A stretch of DNA of 64,000 bases from JBCFBK01 sp038562555 (GTDB lineage: Bacteria; Bacteroidota; Bacteroidia; Bacteroidales; Prolixibacteraceae). The translations under genes and the position numbers were made by a program. Shown in pieces: positions 52,729 through 61,687 of the stretch. The notes beneath the pieces were generated by a model. It was not told the origin of the DNA, made no database searches, and saw only the letters and a program-made list of their open reading frames with translations. Position 1 is the stretch's first letter, and each line of letters opens with the position of its first letter. The stretch lies in assembly GCA_038562555.1 (NCBI GenBank), contig JBCFBK010000002.1, positions 186,001 through 250,000 of the forward strand. The letters are read 5' to 3'.

Positions 52729-53517
52729 CTACTTCAACTGGTACTCCCATTCGTAAATCTTATCCTGGGCAGCACGCGCATCCGGCGCCTCAGGTAACAA
52801 CAATAAGTATTTTTTCATATTGGCTATAGCCTTCGCCGGACGATTGATCTGCGCGCAAAGCAGCGCCATGTTATAATAAGCAGCCGGAAAGGCTACCGGA
52901 TCCAGATCGACCGACTTACGGTAAAGTTCAAGAGCCTCGGCATAGTGTTTCCTGTTATTTGCAGCATTCGCCTGTACAATTAAACGTCTTTGTTCCTCCG
53001 ACACCGGAGGCTTCACCTGTAATGAGCGGTATTCGGACGCCAGCTTCTCAAATCGGGCCTGGTCCTCATCCTGCTGCACCTGATACTGATGCTGAATAAA
53101 ATACAGCAAATCGGCAAACCGTTTCAAGGAAGGCAGATCACGGGGCCGAAAATCCAGGCTCGCCAGGGTATCCCCGATCAGGATTGAAAAAATATACGCA
53201 GTAGGTGAGTTCCACCGGTACACCTGAACCGGTGCATCCAGATAGTCGCTTCCCTTAAACACGTAGATCTTATCTCCTTTCATGCTGATCCTCTCACCAT
53301 CAATTTCAAAAGGCCCGGGAATTGGCGTCCAGGCTTTATTCCCGTATATAAAAAATTTCGCTTTGCGGGAAATTTCTTCCATTTCCTGATTGGCAGCTTC
53401 GATAGTTGTTATATCGTCCGGGGGTACGGGCACGTACTCGACCGGGTGCTGGGCGATCGCGAGAAGCGTTCCCATCAGTAAGGCTGCTGCAGTAAAGCCA
53501 GAGGATAAAATTTTCAT
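52729..53517 (-). CDS. Exported TPR protein (paralogue of the gene at 55197)
   Basis: A 262-aa protein with signal peptide (about 1-22), an N-terminal beta-rich domain (about 35-125) and a TPR-like helical C-terminal part (about 170-262) that includes EAQRRLIVQANA-type and AYYNMALLCAQI segments. It ends in ARAAQDKIYEWEYQLK, almost the same as the end of the paralogue (ARAAQDKIYEWEIMLQPQ). It follows the 497-aa gene by 25 bases. Probably periplasmic; partner binding is inferred only from the TPR fold. Confidence 0.75.
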   Translation of the reverse strand: MKILSSGFTAAALLMGTLLAIAQHPVEYVPVPPDDITTIEAANQEMEEISRKAKFFIYGNKAWTPIPGPFEIDGERISMKGDKIYVFKGSDYLDAPVQVYRWNSPTAYIFSILIGDTLASLDFRPRDLPSLKRFADLLYFIQHQYQVQQDEDQARFEKLASEYRSLQVKPPVSEEQRRLIVQANAANNRKHYAEALELYRKSVDLDPVAFPAAYYNMALLCAQINRPAKAIANMKKYLLLLPEAPDARAAQDKIYEWEYQLK

Positions 53518-53542
53518 CTGTTTGTTTTTTTAAATTAACCAA

Positions 53543-55036
53543 CTACGGACAATCTTTCAAGGCAGCATACGTGTTGTTGATATTATTCTGAATGTATCTG
53601 GCCGTTTCAAGTACGCCGCCGTTAATTTTATTGGCTTCCTTGATCCGTTTATAACTGAGCAGCCAGTCAAGGGCATTATACGATTGGTTAACAGCCAGTT
53701 CCGCATAAGCAACCACGGGCATTTTCTTCGCTACCCATTTGCCGAAAACCTCACCCGAAGCAGCGATTTTCGAAATATCGAGCAGCGCGTTCAATGCAGG
53801 GGCCTCTTCGCCGAAATATTCCTGCATGGTTGAATCCTGAAGCATCGAATTAATCTCCTGGTTAGACGAACTCAGCTGACCCATCAGGCTCTGGAACCCA
53901 TTGCTCAGGAAACTTTGCCAGTCACTGATATTGCTGATCATTTCATTCATCTGACCGGCCGAAGACAAGAGTTGCAATCTTTTTATTTTGGCTTCAATGT
54001 CTGCGACATTCAATCCTTTTGCAGCCATCTGTGCCGACTTGCTCTCATAAATCGTTGCCAACCGTCCGGCAGCCTCGGCCCGTTTGTTAAAATTTTCCAG
54101 CAAAGCGCCTGAAAAATAAGAAATCCCGTCTTTAACCACGTTCAGCAGGGCATTACGGTTTGCCGTTTCCCAGGTGTCAAGCTGATCCTTGGCCAGGTAG
54201 ACGGTCTTTTGAAACTGTGCGCGCTGATTGACGTAACCCTTCAGCCGGGCAGCAAGCTTGCCGCAATCGGGGGTAGTTTCAACGGGTCCTCCCTTTTCTG
54301 TATACCTGCTGATATCGGAAGCAATCGACAGACTGTCATTTTTAAGGTTGTCTGCGATAAAGGTTTTCGCATCCCTGAGATCGACCACAGAAGGATCATT
54401 CTCCGGTTCGATGAGTAAGTTAAGGTCTTCTGCAGGCATAACATCGCCAAAGAAGGGAGTACCCCCGCCTACTTTCAGGGTATCGGAAACAAATCCCTCG
54501 CCGGCTGTATCAAAAGGTTTCTGAATCGACGCCGCCATATCTTCGAGCCTTCCCGACATCAATGCCGGCTGACTGGCTGTCTCGAGCGACTTGAAGGCGG
54601 CACCTGTCGATCCGATCGATTTGTACGACTTCATCATTTCTTCATACCGGGCCTGCGCAAGGGCATCGGCAAGCTTCTTTGCCTGGGCTGCCTGCTGGGC
54701 TGCAAGTGCCGCCTGCTGCTGTTTCTGAGCTTCGGCCGCCGGATTGGCCGGGGCAAAGACCGCGTTTAGAAAACTCTGCATGACGGCTCCGGTGACCATC
54801 GATTTTACAGTCGAATTTAAAGAAGCGGCAGCCACTGCCGACGAAACCGCTCCGGAGGAGCCGGAAGGTGCAACATAATACTGACAACCTGAAGAATGAG
54901 GAGCATTCATTTTGGCGCCGCAATAGGCGCAGACCGGATCAGGGACAGCGGGTATATTTTGTGCAAACGTTGTTGTGCCCGCCAGAATACCGGCCACCGC
55001 AAACAAACACCGGAAGAGATAGGCTTGTTTTTTCAT
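53543..55036 (-). CDS. Exported protein of unknown function with Cys motif
   Basis: A 497-aa protein I do not recognise. It has a signal peptide (about 1-25) and a small Cys cluster just after it: CAYCG (Cys36, Cys39), His47 and Cys51 in HSSGC, a pattern that could bind zinc. A Gln/Ala-rich coiled coil follows (about 105-150), then mostly alpha-helical sequence to the end. It lies between two paralogous TPR genes on the same strand. The context suggests one periplasmic assembly. No enzyme motif was found. Confidence 0.7.
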   Translation of the reverse strand: MKKQAYLFRCLFAVAGILAGTTTFAQNIPAVPDPVCAYCGAKMNAPHSSGCQYYVAPSGSSGAVSSAVAAASLNSTVKSMVTGAVMQSFLNAVFAPANPAAEAQKQQQAALAAQQAAQAKKLADALAQARYEEMMKSYKSIGSTGAAFKSLETASQPALMSGRLEDMAASIQKPFDTAGEGFVSDTLKVGGGTPFFGDVMPAEDLNLLIEPENDPSVVDLRDAKTFIADNLKNDSLSIASDISRYTEKGGPVETTPDCGKLAARLKGYVNQRAQFQKTVYLAKDQLDTWETANRNALLNVVKDGISYFSGALLENFNKRAEAAGRLATIYESKSAQMAAKGLNVADIEAKIKRLQLLSSAGQMNEMISNISDWQSFLSNGFQSLMGQLSSSNQEINSMLQDSTMQEYFGEEAPALNALLDISKIAASGEVFGKWVAKKMPVVAYAELAVNQSYNALDWLLSYKRIKEANKINGGVLETARYIQNNINNTYAALKDCP

Positions 55037-55196
55037 ACGTTTTTTTTCAATTTATTCAACTACAATTTGCGTATAGTGCGTCGTCACTTTGAGACACTTA
55101 CCAACGATATGAAACTCCATGTTGGCGAAAATTATCATCCTACCCTTAGGCATTGTCGTTCAACATGTTCGTTTCATTGGTTTCGCTGTTATAGAT

Positions 55197-56024
55197 TTAC
55201 TGAGGCTGCAGCATGATCTCCCACTCGTAGATCTTGTCCTGGGCGGCACGGGCATCTTTTGCATCAGGCATTAATGTCAGGTACCTCTTCATTGAACCGA
55301 TCGCCAAATGCAATCTCCGGATCTGAGCATACAGCAACGCCTGGTTATAATAGGCCTCCGGGTAAGAAACCGGATCCATTTCGATAACGCTCTTGTAAAG
55401 AAGGATCGCTTTCACATATTGTTTTTGCTGGTTCATGGCATTGGCCTGCACAATCAGGCGCCTTTGGTCTTCCGATACGGGCGGCTTTATTTTTAAAGCC
55501 TGGTAGCCGGCGGCCATTTCTCTAAAAGCATTTTCTTCCTTTTCCCGCTCTTTGAGAAGCTCCTGCTGCATAAAATAAAACAGATCTGTAAAACGTTGGG
55601 CAAGGGTAATATCCTTTGGCCGAAACCGAAACTCAATGGCGCGCCTGAACCATACGAAACAGGGATACGTGTAAGGCTTACCGTGATTATCCTCAAGCAG
55701 CACCGGCAGATCGATGTATTCCGAATAAGGGAAGATGAAACTTCCGCCAACCGTGTCAATTTCAAAGCGTGAGCCTTTGATGGCCACCGATTGCGGATTC
55801 ACCCATTTTGTACCCGATCCGCGATAAATGTAGAGCCACATTTTTTCTTCCTGCATGATCCGGATCAGCTCGTTTCCGGCCTCTTCAATCGTTTCAATGT
55901 CGGAAGGGATTGCCGGTGTATAAATAACACTCGCATTTACGGCGCCGGTAGGAGATTGAGCGAGGGTATAGCCACCCCATGCAAACAGCAGTACTGCCAT
56001 TAAAGCCAGGTATACCGTTTTCAT
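55197..56024 (-). CDS. Exported TPR protein (paralogue of the gene at 52729)
   Basis: A 275-aa protein with signal peptide (about 1-23), beta-rich middle and TPR-like C-terminal region. It shares PPVSEDQRRLIVQANAMN and DARAAQDKIYEWE with the paralogue two genes downstream, so one arose from the other by duplication. First of the exported-protein cassette. A 160-bp spacer with no exact -7 box follows before the 497-aa gene. Confidence 0.75.
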   Translation of the reverse strand: MKTVYLALMAVLLFAWGGYTLAQSPTGAVNASVIYTPAIPSDIETIEEAGNELIRIMQEEKMWLYIYRGSGTKWVNPQSVAIKGSRFEIDTVGGSFIFPYSEYIDLPVLLEDNHGKPYTYPCFVWFRRAIEFRFRPKDITLAQRFTDLFYFMQQELLKEREKEENAFREMAAGYQALKIKPPVSEDQRRLIVQANAMNQQKQYVKAILLYKSVIEMDPVSYPEAYYNQALLYAQIRRLHLAIGSMKRYLTLMPDAKDARAAQDKIYEWEIMLQPQ

Positions 56025-56115
56025 ACGTTAAGATTTAAAGTATTTTGATCGTTAGTTTTTTTCCGAAATCTAATCAAAGTTACTCATTTCTTTTGGCATA
56101 TGATATTCCAGGCAT

Positions 56116-56143
56116 AAAAAAAAGGAGCATTTGCTCCTTTTTT
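56116..56143. terminator. Bidirectional terminator after the acyltransferase gene
   Basis: Six A, GGAGC, loop ATTT, GCTCC, six T: an A-tract/hairpin/T-tract that can work on both strands, 2 bases behind the acyltransferase stop codon. Confidence 0.85.
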
Positions 56144-56145
56144 GC

Positions 56146-57297
56146 TTATAATATTAATTTCGATTTACTGGTTCGTTCCGCGTTTAGCAGCGGGTTTGCA
56201 TACATTTGCAAAAAAAGCCGTTTCTGGCAGCCTGGGTCACCGCCTCCTATAGTTTTTACCAGATCTTCGAGCAGTTCCGAAAACTTGTCACGTATGCCGT
56301 CGTCAACCAGCGCCTGATGGTCGTTGCTTCCCGCCAATAAATCGGCAGCCAGGTAGTTGTTCGGCCAGAGTTTGTAGTTTTTATAAATGCAGGCATCAAT
56401 ATATTCGCCGAGCCGCTGAATACTTTCATTCAGGTTGTCGGGATTGATCAACTCGTCTAACTGTTTGTCAATCGGACTGCCGAAAGCAAAATGAACTCTT
56501 CCCTTGGGTTTGAGCAGACCGTAGGCCATGCTCTTAAAATCGTCGGCTGGCTTTTTGATATAGCTTTCGTGCTCACGCTTGTAAATTTCTTCCACTTTTG
56601 AGATCCCGCAGGGCTCCCGTTCGTACGAAATCGATAAAGGAACTATCTTTAACTGCCGGAATCCTTCCACCAGACTGCCTTCGTTACTCAAATTCAACAT
56701 TTTCAATAAAGCCGTCTGTGTCTGATCGTTACCATCCTTGGTCCTGCCTTCACGCTGTGCAATCCAGACCGAATCATTGTTCCGGCTGATCGATTCGCGG
56801 ATATACCGCGATAACTGTTTTGAAGCGGTCAGCAACTCCCGGGCCGGTAAATTCCGCTGAACAATGAAACAGCGGTTTAATTTCAGCGCATGTTCAATCC
56901 AGTCGTAGATCAGGAGGTTATTGCCCACAGCGACCTCGGTGGTGTTCATTCCTGCATTGGCAATGATAAAATTCAAAATGGCCGAATCAAGGATAATATC
57001 CCTGTGGTTGGAGAAAAAGAGGTAACTTTGGGTTTTATCAAGATTTTCAAGTCCGCTGGAAGTGACGCCGCTGGTTGTCTTTTCGATGATCCATTCCTTA
57101 ATGAGCGGATACATGAATTTCATCTGTAATTCATTGATTGAATTGATCCCGGAAAGCAGCTTACAGATTTCGTTCACTTTATTTTCCTCTTTAAAAATAT
57201 AGGTCAAAACCTGCCTAAACACTTCGTCGTTCAGCAATACACGAATGTACTGATTTACTTCATGATCCTGATAGGGCCGGATATCGTCATAGCTCAT
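56146..57297 (-). CDS. Glycerol-phosphate acyltransferase-family protein
   Basis: A 383-aa acyltransferase with the motif SNHRDIILDSAIL near residues 95-107, a variant of the HX4D catalytic box of the PlsC/PlsB superfamily, and downstream VAVGNNLL and WIAQREGRTKDGND, where the Glu-Gly of the third box is present. It probably acylates glycerol 3-phosphate or lysophosphatidate, but the unusual first box leaves the substrate open. It stands alone, with its own promoter and terminator. Confidence 0.8.
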   Translation of the reverse strand: MSYDDIRPYQDHEVNQYIRVLLNDEVFRQVLTYIFKEENKVNEICKLLSGINSINELQMKFMYPLIKEWIIEKTTSGVTSSGLENLDKTQSYLFFSNHRDIILDSAILNFIIANAGMNTTEVAVGNNLLIYDWIEHALKLNRCFIVQRNLPARELLTASKQLSRYIRESISRNNDSVWIAQREGRTKDGNDQTQTALLKMLNLSNEGSLVEGFRQLKIVPLSISYEREPCGISKVEEIYKREHESYIKKPADDFKSMAYGLLKPKGRVHFAFGSPIDKQLDELINPDNLNESIQRLGEYIDACIYKNYKLWPNNYLAADLLAGSNDHQALVDDGIRDKFSELLEDLVKTIGGGDPGCQKRLFLQMYANPLLNAERTSKSKLIL

Positions 57298-57327
57298 ATT
57301 TCATTGCTCCTTTTAAGTATAGCGGCG

Positions 57328-57335
57328 CAAATATA
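57328..57335 (-). promoter_or_regulatory. -7 box of the acyltransferase gene
   Basis: TATATTTG on the minus strand, 30 bases upstream of the ATG at 57297. Exact consensus. Confidence 0.6.
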
Positions 57336-57346
57336 CAAAATGCCAT

Positions 57347-59404
57347 TCAAATCCTGAACCTCATCTGAAATTTCACTTCCGTGCGTTTGTTGCCGGTTAT
57401 CAGGCTATTCCCGCTGCCAATGCTGTCAACGCCGAAAAACCAGGTCCGGGAAACCTTATACCAGAACTCTACTTTTTCACATATTTTAACTTTACCTGTC
57501 AGATACGACCTTATTCCTTCCCCGTAAAGCGCGGGTATGGAAAACTGGTAAAGCAGATCATTTTCCCAGGCATAAATCCGGGCGTCGTAATCGCCGGTTT
57601 TGAAATAGGCAATCCGCCCCCACACGCTTGCGAGCCATTTCTCGGTATGATAGCCCAGGTCCTGACTCACCAAAAAACCGGTCGAATAATGATCGTGCCG
57701 AAAAAAAGACTGCTCAAAACGGCTTTTTACCGTTAAAGAGCGATTGATTTCTCCTGTCAGATTAACACGGATGCTTTGACGGAGCCGGTCAACATTAATG
57801 TCGGAATACATTCCTGAAACTCTTTCAGGTTTCGATTCATAAAAATAACGTGCGTACAGTTGCCAGGTTTCTGTTGGCTGATAATTAAGCTGAAACATAA
57901 ACTCCTCCCCGCTCCCGGCCGCGGCCGACGTATATTTCATCCGGTTAAACCGGAATACGTCCAGATACATGTTCAGGCTGACTCTGGCTGCAGGTACGAT
58001 TTTGCCGCCCAGATAAAAACCCGTTTCGTCGTTAACCTGACTGCCTTCCGTAAACGCAGAAGCCAGCGGGCTGTTGTACCGCCGGCCGATACAGCGAAAT
58101 ACCGACGAAAGCTCGACCTGATCAACAGGCTGAAAAATAAGTCCGTTCAAAGCGGCCAGACCGCCATGCAGGTTAGTTGCCAGTTCACCGAACAGGTACA
58201 GGCTGTTTACCCCGTAACGGTAGTCGGCACTCAGATTGGCAGCCCGGTCGCCGCTAAAGAGATAGCGGTTCCATGGTTCATCATCGCGGACAAGCGGATA
58301 CCGGTAAGCCACATGGACCCCGGTCACCCCCAGCGACAGGCGTTCGCTGTCGTATCGGACATTTCCGCCGGCGGTGAGCACCGATACGGAGTTTTTGTCA
58401 TCGATTTCACCGGCTGTACGATGATAACCGCTGGTCTGAAGCGAAGTAAAAACCGTCTGCCCGTTTTCCCGACTCAGGTTTGCATCACAATTGATGCGTG
58501 AAATAAATGGCGTAACATGCCATCGCCCCCTGTTGAATGAGCCGGCTACGCCGCGCATGAAATTATTTTCGTCGCTCGAAGTATAGGCCTTTACGCCGGC
58601 ATTGAAGTTACCGATCCGGGTCGACTCGGCCGACTTGCCGAGCGAAAAGCCCTGCCAGATCACCAGCCCCTGACCAAACTGAACAACATAATCGCCCAGA
58701 ACAATGGACCACTTTCTGTCCGGCGGCGTGATCCTCACATAGCCGCTGTAAAAATCGAATCCCTCCTGATTTGATGCCCTGAAAAAACTTTCGCCGGCAT
58801 CTTTTTCGGCGGTAAAACCCGCATCAAACGAAGATGCCGTACTCCGGCAACGCAGGTAGAAGTGGTTTCCCGAGCCTTCATATTTTCGGGGATCAGCATA
58901 AGCTGTCTGTCTTTCAAGCAACCGTGAGGCTCGGGTCAGGATTTCATGGCGGGCAGGCCGGCTACTCGCCGTCGGTAATGCCTTGCTGTCGAAGTGCACA
59001 AAATAGCCGGTGAGTCGCGCCAGTTGCTCGTCAAAGCCAGGAATAGCTGCAAGTTCATAGACCGACTTTAATTCTCCGTATTTTTCGCGGTATTCCAGTA
59101 TTCCTCTCACCTGAACAGGATCGAGGAAATGCAAGACCGCCAGGCCTGTTTCGTCTGCCTGGTTGATCGCGATCGGCCTCTCATGAAGCGCCTGTAGTTC
59201 ATTATATAATTGTTCCAGATCAGTTGTCCCGTCATCGGTGAATTGATTTTCAAGCAAGGTTTCCAACTCCGGTCGAAAGCCCTCGTCTGGTTTCTGGGAA
59301 AAAACAGGGGATGACACACAAAAAAGAAAGGCCGAAAAAAGAAGGCCGGTCTGCAATATGAACCCGGGCTCCGCCTCTTTTACAAATAAGTTAATGCTAC
59401 TCAT
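57347..59404 (-). CDS. Exported helix-hairpin-helix protein with beta-barrel-like C-terminal part
   Basis: A 685-aa protein. A signal peptide (hydrophobic about 20-36, cleavage near FSQ) precedes a domain (about 62-135) resembling the ComEA HhH unit: INQADETGLAVLHFLDP and GILEYREKYGELKSVYEL. The remaining 540 residues have alternating aromatic/polar strands and end in KFQMRFRI, like outer-membrane barrels. HhH units usually bind DNA or proteins, so an exported copy joined to a barrel is notable. It follows purE after 157 bases. Function is unknown. Confidence 0.75.
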   Translation of the reverse strand: MSSINLFVKEAEPGFILQTGLLFSAFLFCVSSPVFSQKPDEGFRPELETLLENQFTDDGTTDLEQLYNELQALHERPIAINQADETGLAVLHFLDPVQVRGILEYREKYGELKSVYELAAIPGFDEQLARLTGYFVHFDSKALPTASSRPARHEILTRASRLLERQTAYADPRKYEGSGNHFYLRCRSTASSFDAGFTAEKDAGESFFRASNQEGFDFYSGYVRITPPDRKWSIVLGDYVVQFGQGLVIWQGFSLGKSAESTRIGNFNAGVKAYTSSDENNFMRGVAGSFNRGRWHVTPFISRINCDANLSRENGQTVFTSLQTSGYHRTAGEIDDKNSVSVLTAGGNVRYDSERLSLGVTGVHVAYRYPLVRDDEPWNRYLFSGDRAANLSADYRYGVNSLYLFGELATNLHGGLAALNGLIFQPVDQVELSSVFRCIGRRYNSPLASAFTEGSQVNDETGFYLGGKIVPAARVSLNMYLDVFRFNRMKYTSAAAGSGEEFMFQLNYQPTETWQLYARYFYESKPERVSGMYSDINVDRLRQSIRVNLTGEINRSLTVKSRFEQSFFRHDHYSTGFLVSQDLGYHTEKWLASVWGRIAYFKTGDYDARIYAWENDLLYQFSIPALYGEGIRSYLTGKVKICEKVEFWYKVSRTWFFGVDSIGSGNSLITGNKRTEVKFQMRFRI

Positions 59405-59561
59405 AGCGCAACGGTTTTAACCCCCGGACCATTCAGCCCGCTGCGCACCAGTAGTTACAAGTTACAACATTTTTATTACACAAAAAAGGTCAGGCCTGTT
59501 TTTTATTTTTATAAGGGCGAAGCTGCCCATACTTCCCCCTTATCCGTCAGCCTGCAACCGG

Positions 59562-60068
59562 TTAATTGGTTTTGAATTTGTATTTCACTTCCATTAAGTC
59601 CCGGTTTGCCTGAACGATCTTGTTTTTGAGATTTTCCTTAAAAACAAGTAATTTTTCCCTTACCGCCCCGTCGTGCAGGGACAACATCTGCGCCGCCAGG
59701 ATCCCTGCGTTATACGCCCCGTTTATCGCAACAGTGGCGACAGGTATTCCCGGAGGCATCTGAAGGATCGCCAGCATGGCATCCAAACCTTCCATACTGG
59801 CACGGATAGGAACGCCGATCACGGGAAGCGGGGTCATCGCGGCAATAACGCCCGGCAAATGTGCCGCCATTCCGGCACCGGCAATAATAACTTTAATTCC
59901 TCTGGCCTCTGCTCCACGGGCAAACTCTTCAACAGCCTCAGGCGTACGGTGTGCCGATAACGCATTAATTTCAAAAGGAACTTCAAATTCATCCAGAATC
60001 TTTGCGGCTCCTTCCATCACTCCCAGGTCGGAAGTGCTTCCCATAATGATACTTACTTTTGGTTCCAT
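59562..60068 (-). CDS. purE: N5-carboxyaminoimidazole ribonucleotide mutase
   Basis: A 168-aa class I PurE that rearranges N5-CAIR to CAIR in purine synthesis. Typical are the N-terminal IIMGSTSDLGVMEGA, the ALSAHRTPE segment with the catalytic His, and IAGAGMAAHLPGVIA. Normal length. purK is not adjacent. Confidence 0.95.
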   Translation of the reverse strand: MEPKVSIIMGSTSDLGVMEGAAKILDEFEVPFEINALSAHRTPEAVEEFARGAEARGIKVIIAGAGMAAHLPGVIAAMTPLPVIGVPIRASMEGLDAMLAILQMPPGIPVATVAINGAYNAGILAAQMLSLHDGAVREKLLVFKENLKNKIVQANRDLMEVKYKFKTN

Positions 60069-60247
60069 AGTCTTTTCTGTTTTTGATTAAAGCGAATTTT
60101 GACCCGTATTTATTTCAAATTTCCGCGATTAGTAAATTCCAATTACACATTGATGCATAAAAAATGGCCGCCATCGCTCAACAAAGTGCCCACACGACCA
60201 CTTTAAAATTTAACATTGAGCCTTTCCAGTTGAGCAAATATTTTTCG

Positions 60248-60255
60248 TTACTTTG
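60248..60255 (+). promoter_or_regulatory. Probable -7 box of hpt
   Basis: TTACTTTG differs from TAnnTTTG at one position and lies 94 bases upstream of ATG 60350. The 281-bp purE-hpt spacer shows nothing else clear. Confidence 0.35.
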
Positions 60256-60349
60256 CAACTTTTTAAAATCTGAGCTAAAAATAGCCGAAATTCCAGAAAT
60301 ATTAAAACAAACGCATTCCAAAAACCAGATCCTGCTAAAAATCACTGTC

Positions 60350-60895
60350 ATGGAAACGATTACGATTTTAGATAAAGATTTTGAATTATTCATCCCTTAC
60401 GAAAAAATCCGTTCGGTCATCGAACGGATTGCCGACGAGATGAACGAGAAACTGAAGGGGAAGAATCCCTTGTTCCTGTGTATTCTGAACGGCTCCTTCA
60501 TGTTCGCAGCGGAGATTTTTAAACGGATTTCCCTGCTTGATGCCGAAATTACATTTGTAAAGCTTTCCTCATACCAGGGCACGTCAACAACAGGTGAGAT
60601 CAAAGAGTTGATCGGCCTGAACGAAGACCTTGTCGGAAGATTTGTTGTTATTCTTGAAGATATTGTTGACACGGGCATCACGATTGCAAAAACAGTTGCA
60701 CAAATACAGTCCATGAATCCTGCCGGGATACAGGTGGCTACTTTACTGTTAAAACCCGACGCACTGAAAAAAGAGGTCCGCCTGGACTATGTCGGACTTG
60801 AAATCCCAAACGATTTCATTGTCGGATATGGGCTCGACTATGCGGGAAGAGGCCGTAACCTGATCGATATTTACAAAGTGGTGAGCGAACGGTGA
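60350..60895 (+). CDS. hpt: Hypoxanthine phosphoribosyltransferase
   Basis: A 181-aa salvage enzyme that makes IMP (and GMP) from base and PRPP. The PRPP-binding motif is VVILEDIVDTGIT; the C-terminal part has VGYGLDYAGRGRNL. ATG 60350 gives the normal N-terminus (METITILDKDFE); the reading frame is open farther upstream but without family sequence. It begins a group with adk (58-base gap), obgE and a PAP2 gene. Confidence 0.92.
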   Translation: METITILDKDFELFIPYEKIRSVIERIADEMNEKLKGKNPLFLCILNGSFMFAAEIFKRISLLDAEITFVKLSSYQGTSTTGEIKELIGLNEDLVGRFVVILEDIVDTGITIAKTVAQIQSMNPAGIQVATLLLKPDALKKEVRLDYVGLEIPNDFIVGYGLDYAGRGRNLIDIYKVVSER

Positions 60896-60953
60896 ACACG
60901 AAATACAAAAAACGAGAGGAACCAAAAATCAAAAATAAAATAGATTAATTCAC

Positions 60954-61526
60954 ATGTTAAATATTGTTTTATTTGGGCCTCCGGGGGCGGGAAAAGGGAC
61001 GCAGGCAGAGTTTTTAATCCGGCGTTTTGGACTAATTCATCTTTCTACCGGCGATTTGCTGCGACAGGAAATCGCCGCATCGACACCCCTGGGGCTGGAA
61101 GCAAAATGTTTCATGGATAAAGGCGAACTGGTACCAGACTCCATCGTTATCGGAATGATCAAAAATGTGCTGACGGCAAATTCCGGAGCAAAAGGTTTCA
61201 TTTTCGATGGTTTCCCGCGCACCGTAGCGCAGGCAAATGCGCTGGATATGCTTTTAAATGAAAACGGCACACCGGTTTCAGGTATGCTTTCGCTCGAAGT
61301 GCCAAAAGAAGAATTGATCGCGCGTCTTCAGCTCCGGGGAATAACTTCGGGACGACAGGACGATCAGGATGTTACCGTGATTGAAAACAGAATCTGCGTC
61401 TATCATCAAAAAACAGCTCCCCTTAAAAATTATTATGCCGCGCAGAATAAGCATTTCCGCATTAACGGGATGGGATCGATCGAGGAAATCGCCTCCAGGC
61501 TGAAGGAGACCGTCCACTCACTTTAA
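60954..61526 (+). CDS. adk: Adenylate kinase
   Basis: Interconverts ATP and AMP with ADP. A 190-aa short-lid form with P-loop GPPGAGKGT (8-16), the AMP-binding FDGFPRTVAQA segment and a lid containing QLRGITSGRQDDQD; no zinc-binding Cys are present. It follows hpt by 58 bases. Confidence 0.95.
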   Translation: MLNIVLFGPPGAGKGTQAEFLIRRFGLIHLSTGDLLRQEIAASTPLGLEAKCFMDKGELVPDSIVIGMIKNVLTANSGAKGFIFDGFPRTVAQANALDMLLNENGTPVSGMLSLEVPKEELIARLQLRGITSGRQDDQDVTVIENRICVYHQKTAPLKNYYAAQNKHFRINGMGSIEEIASRLKETVHSL

Positions 61527-61560
61527 ACTTATTTTAAGCATCCCGACGAACATATGCGAT

Positions 61561-61624
61561 GTTTCTGTGGAAACAGTATTTCCGGCCGCATGGATCTTGC
61601 CGGAATCATTGTTCCTTTAGGAAC
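61561..61624 (+). promoter_or_regulatory. Three consecutive hairpins in the adk-obgE spacer
   Basis: GTTTC-TGTG-GAAAC (61561-61574), TTCCGGC with GCCGGAA (61580-61605, 12-nt loop) and GTTCC-TTTA-GGAAC (61611-61624). All three have perfect stems within a 161-bp spacer. They may be a terminator for adk, an obgE leader or a small RNA. Confidence 0.45.
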
Positions 61625-61687
61625 GGCACGGTGCTTATGGTTTATTTCGTCTTTTTTATTAACTTGCATCACCCCAAACTGAGGAAA

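Noticed and set aside
57860..58501. 213-aa open frame opposite the HhH/barrel gene
   Set aside because: Antisense shadow; rich in residues expected from reverse translation of barrel codons.
59511..59543. Terminator between purE and the HhH gene
   Set aside because: ATAAGGG/CCCTTAT pairs across a long loop, but the minus strand has A-rich, not T-rich, sequence after it.
61554..61682. 42-codon open frame between adk and obgE
   Set aside because: It coincides with the three hairpins, has no family resemblance and no start context; kept only as a structured region.
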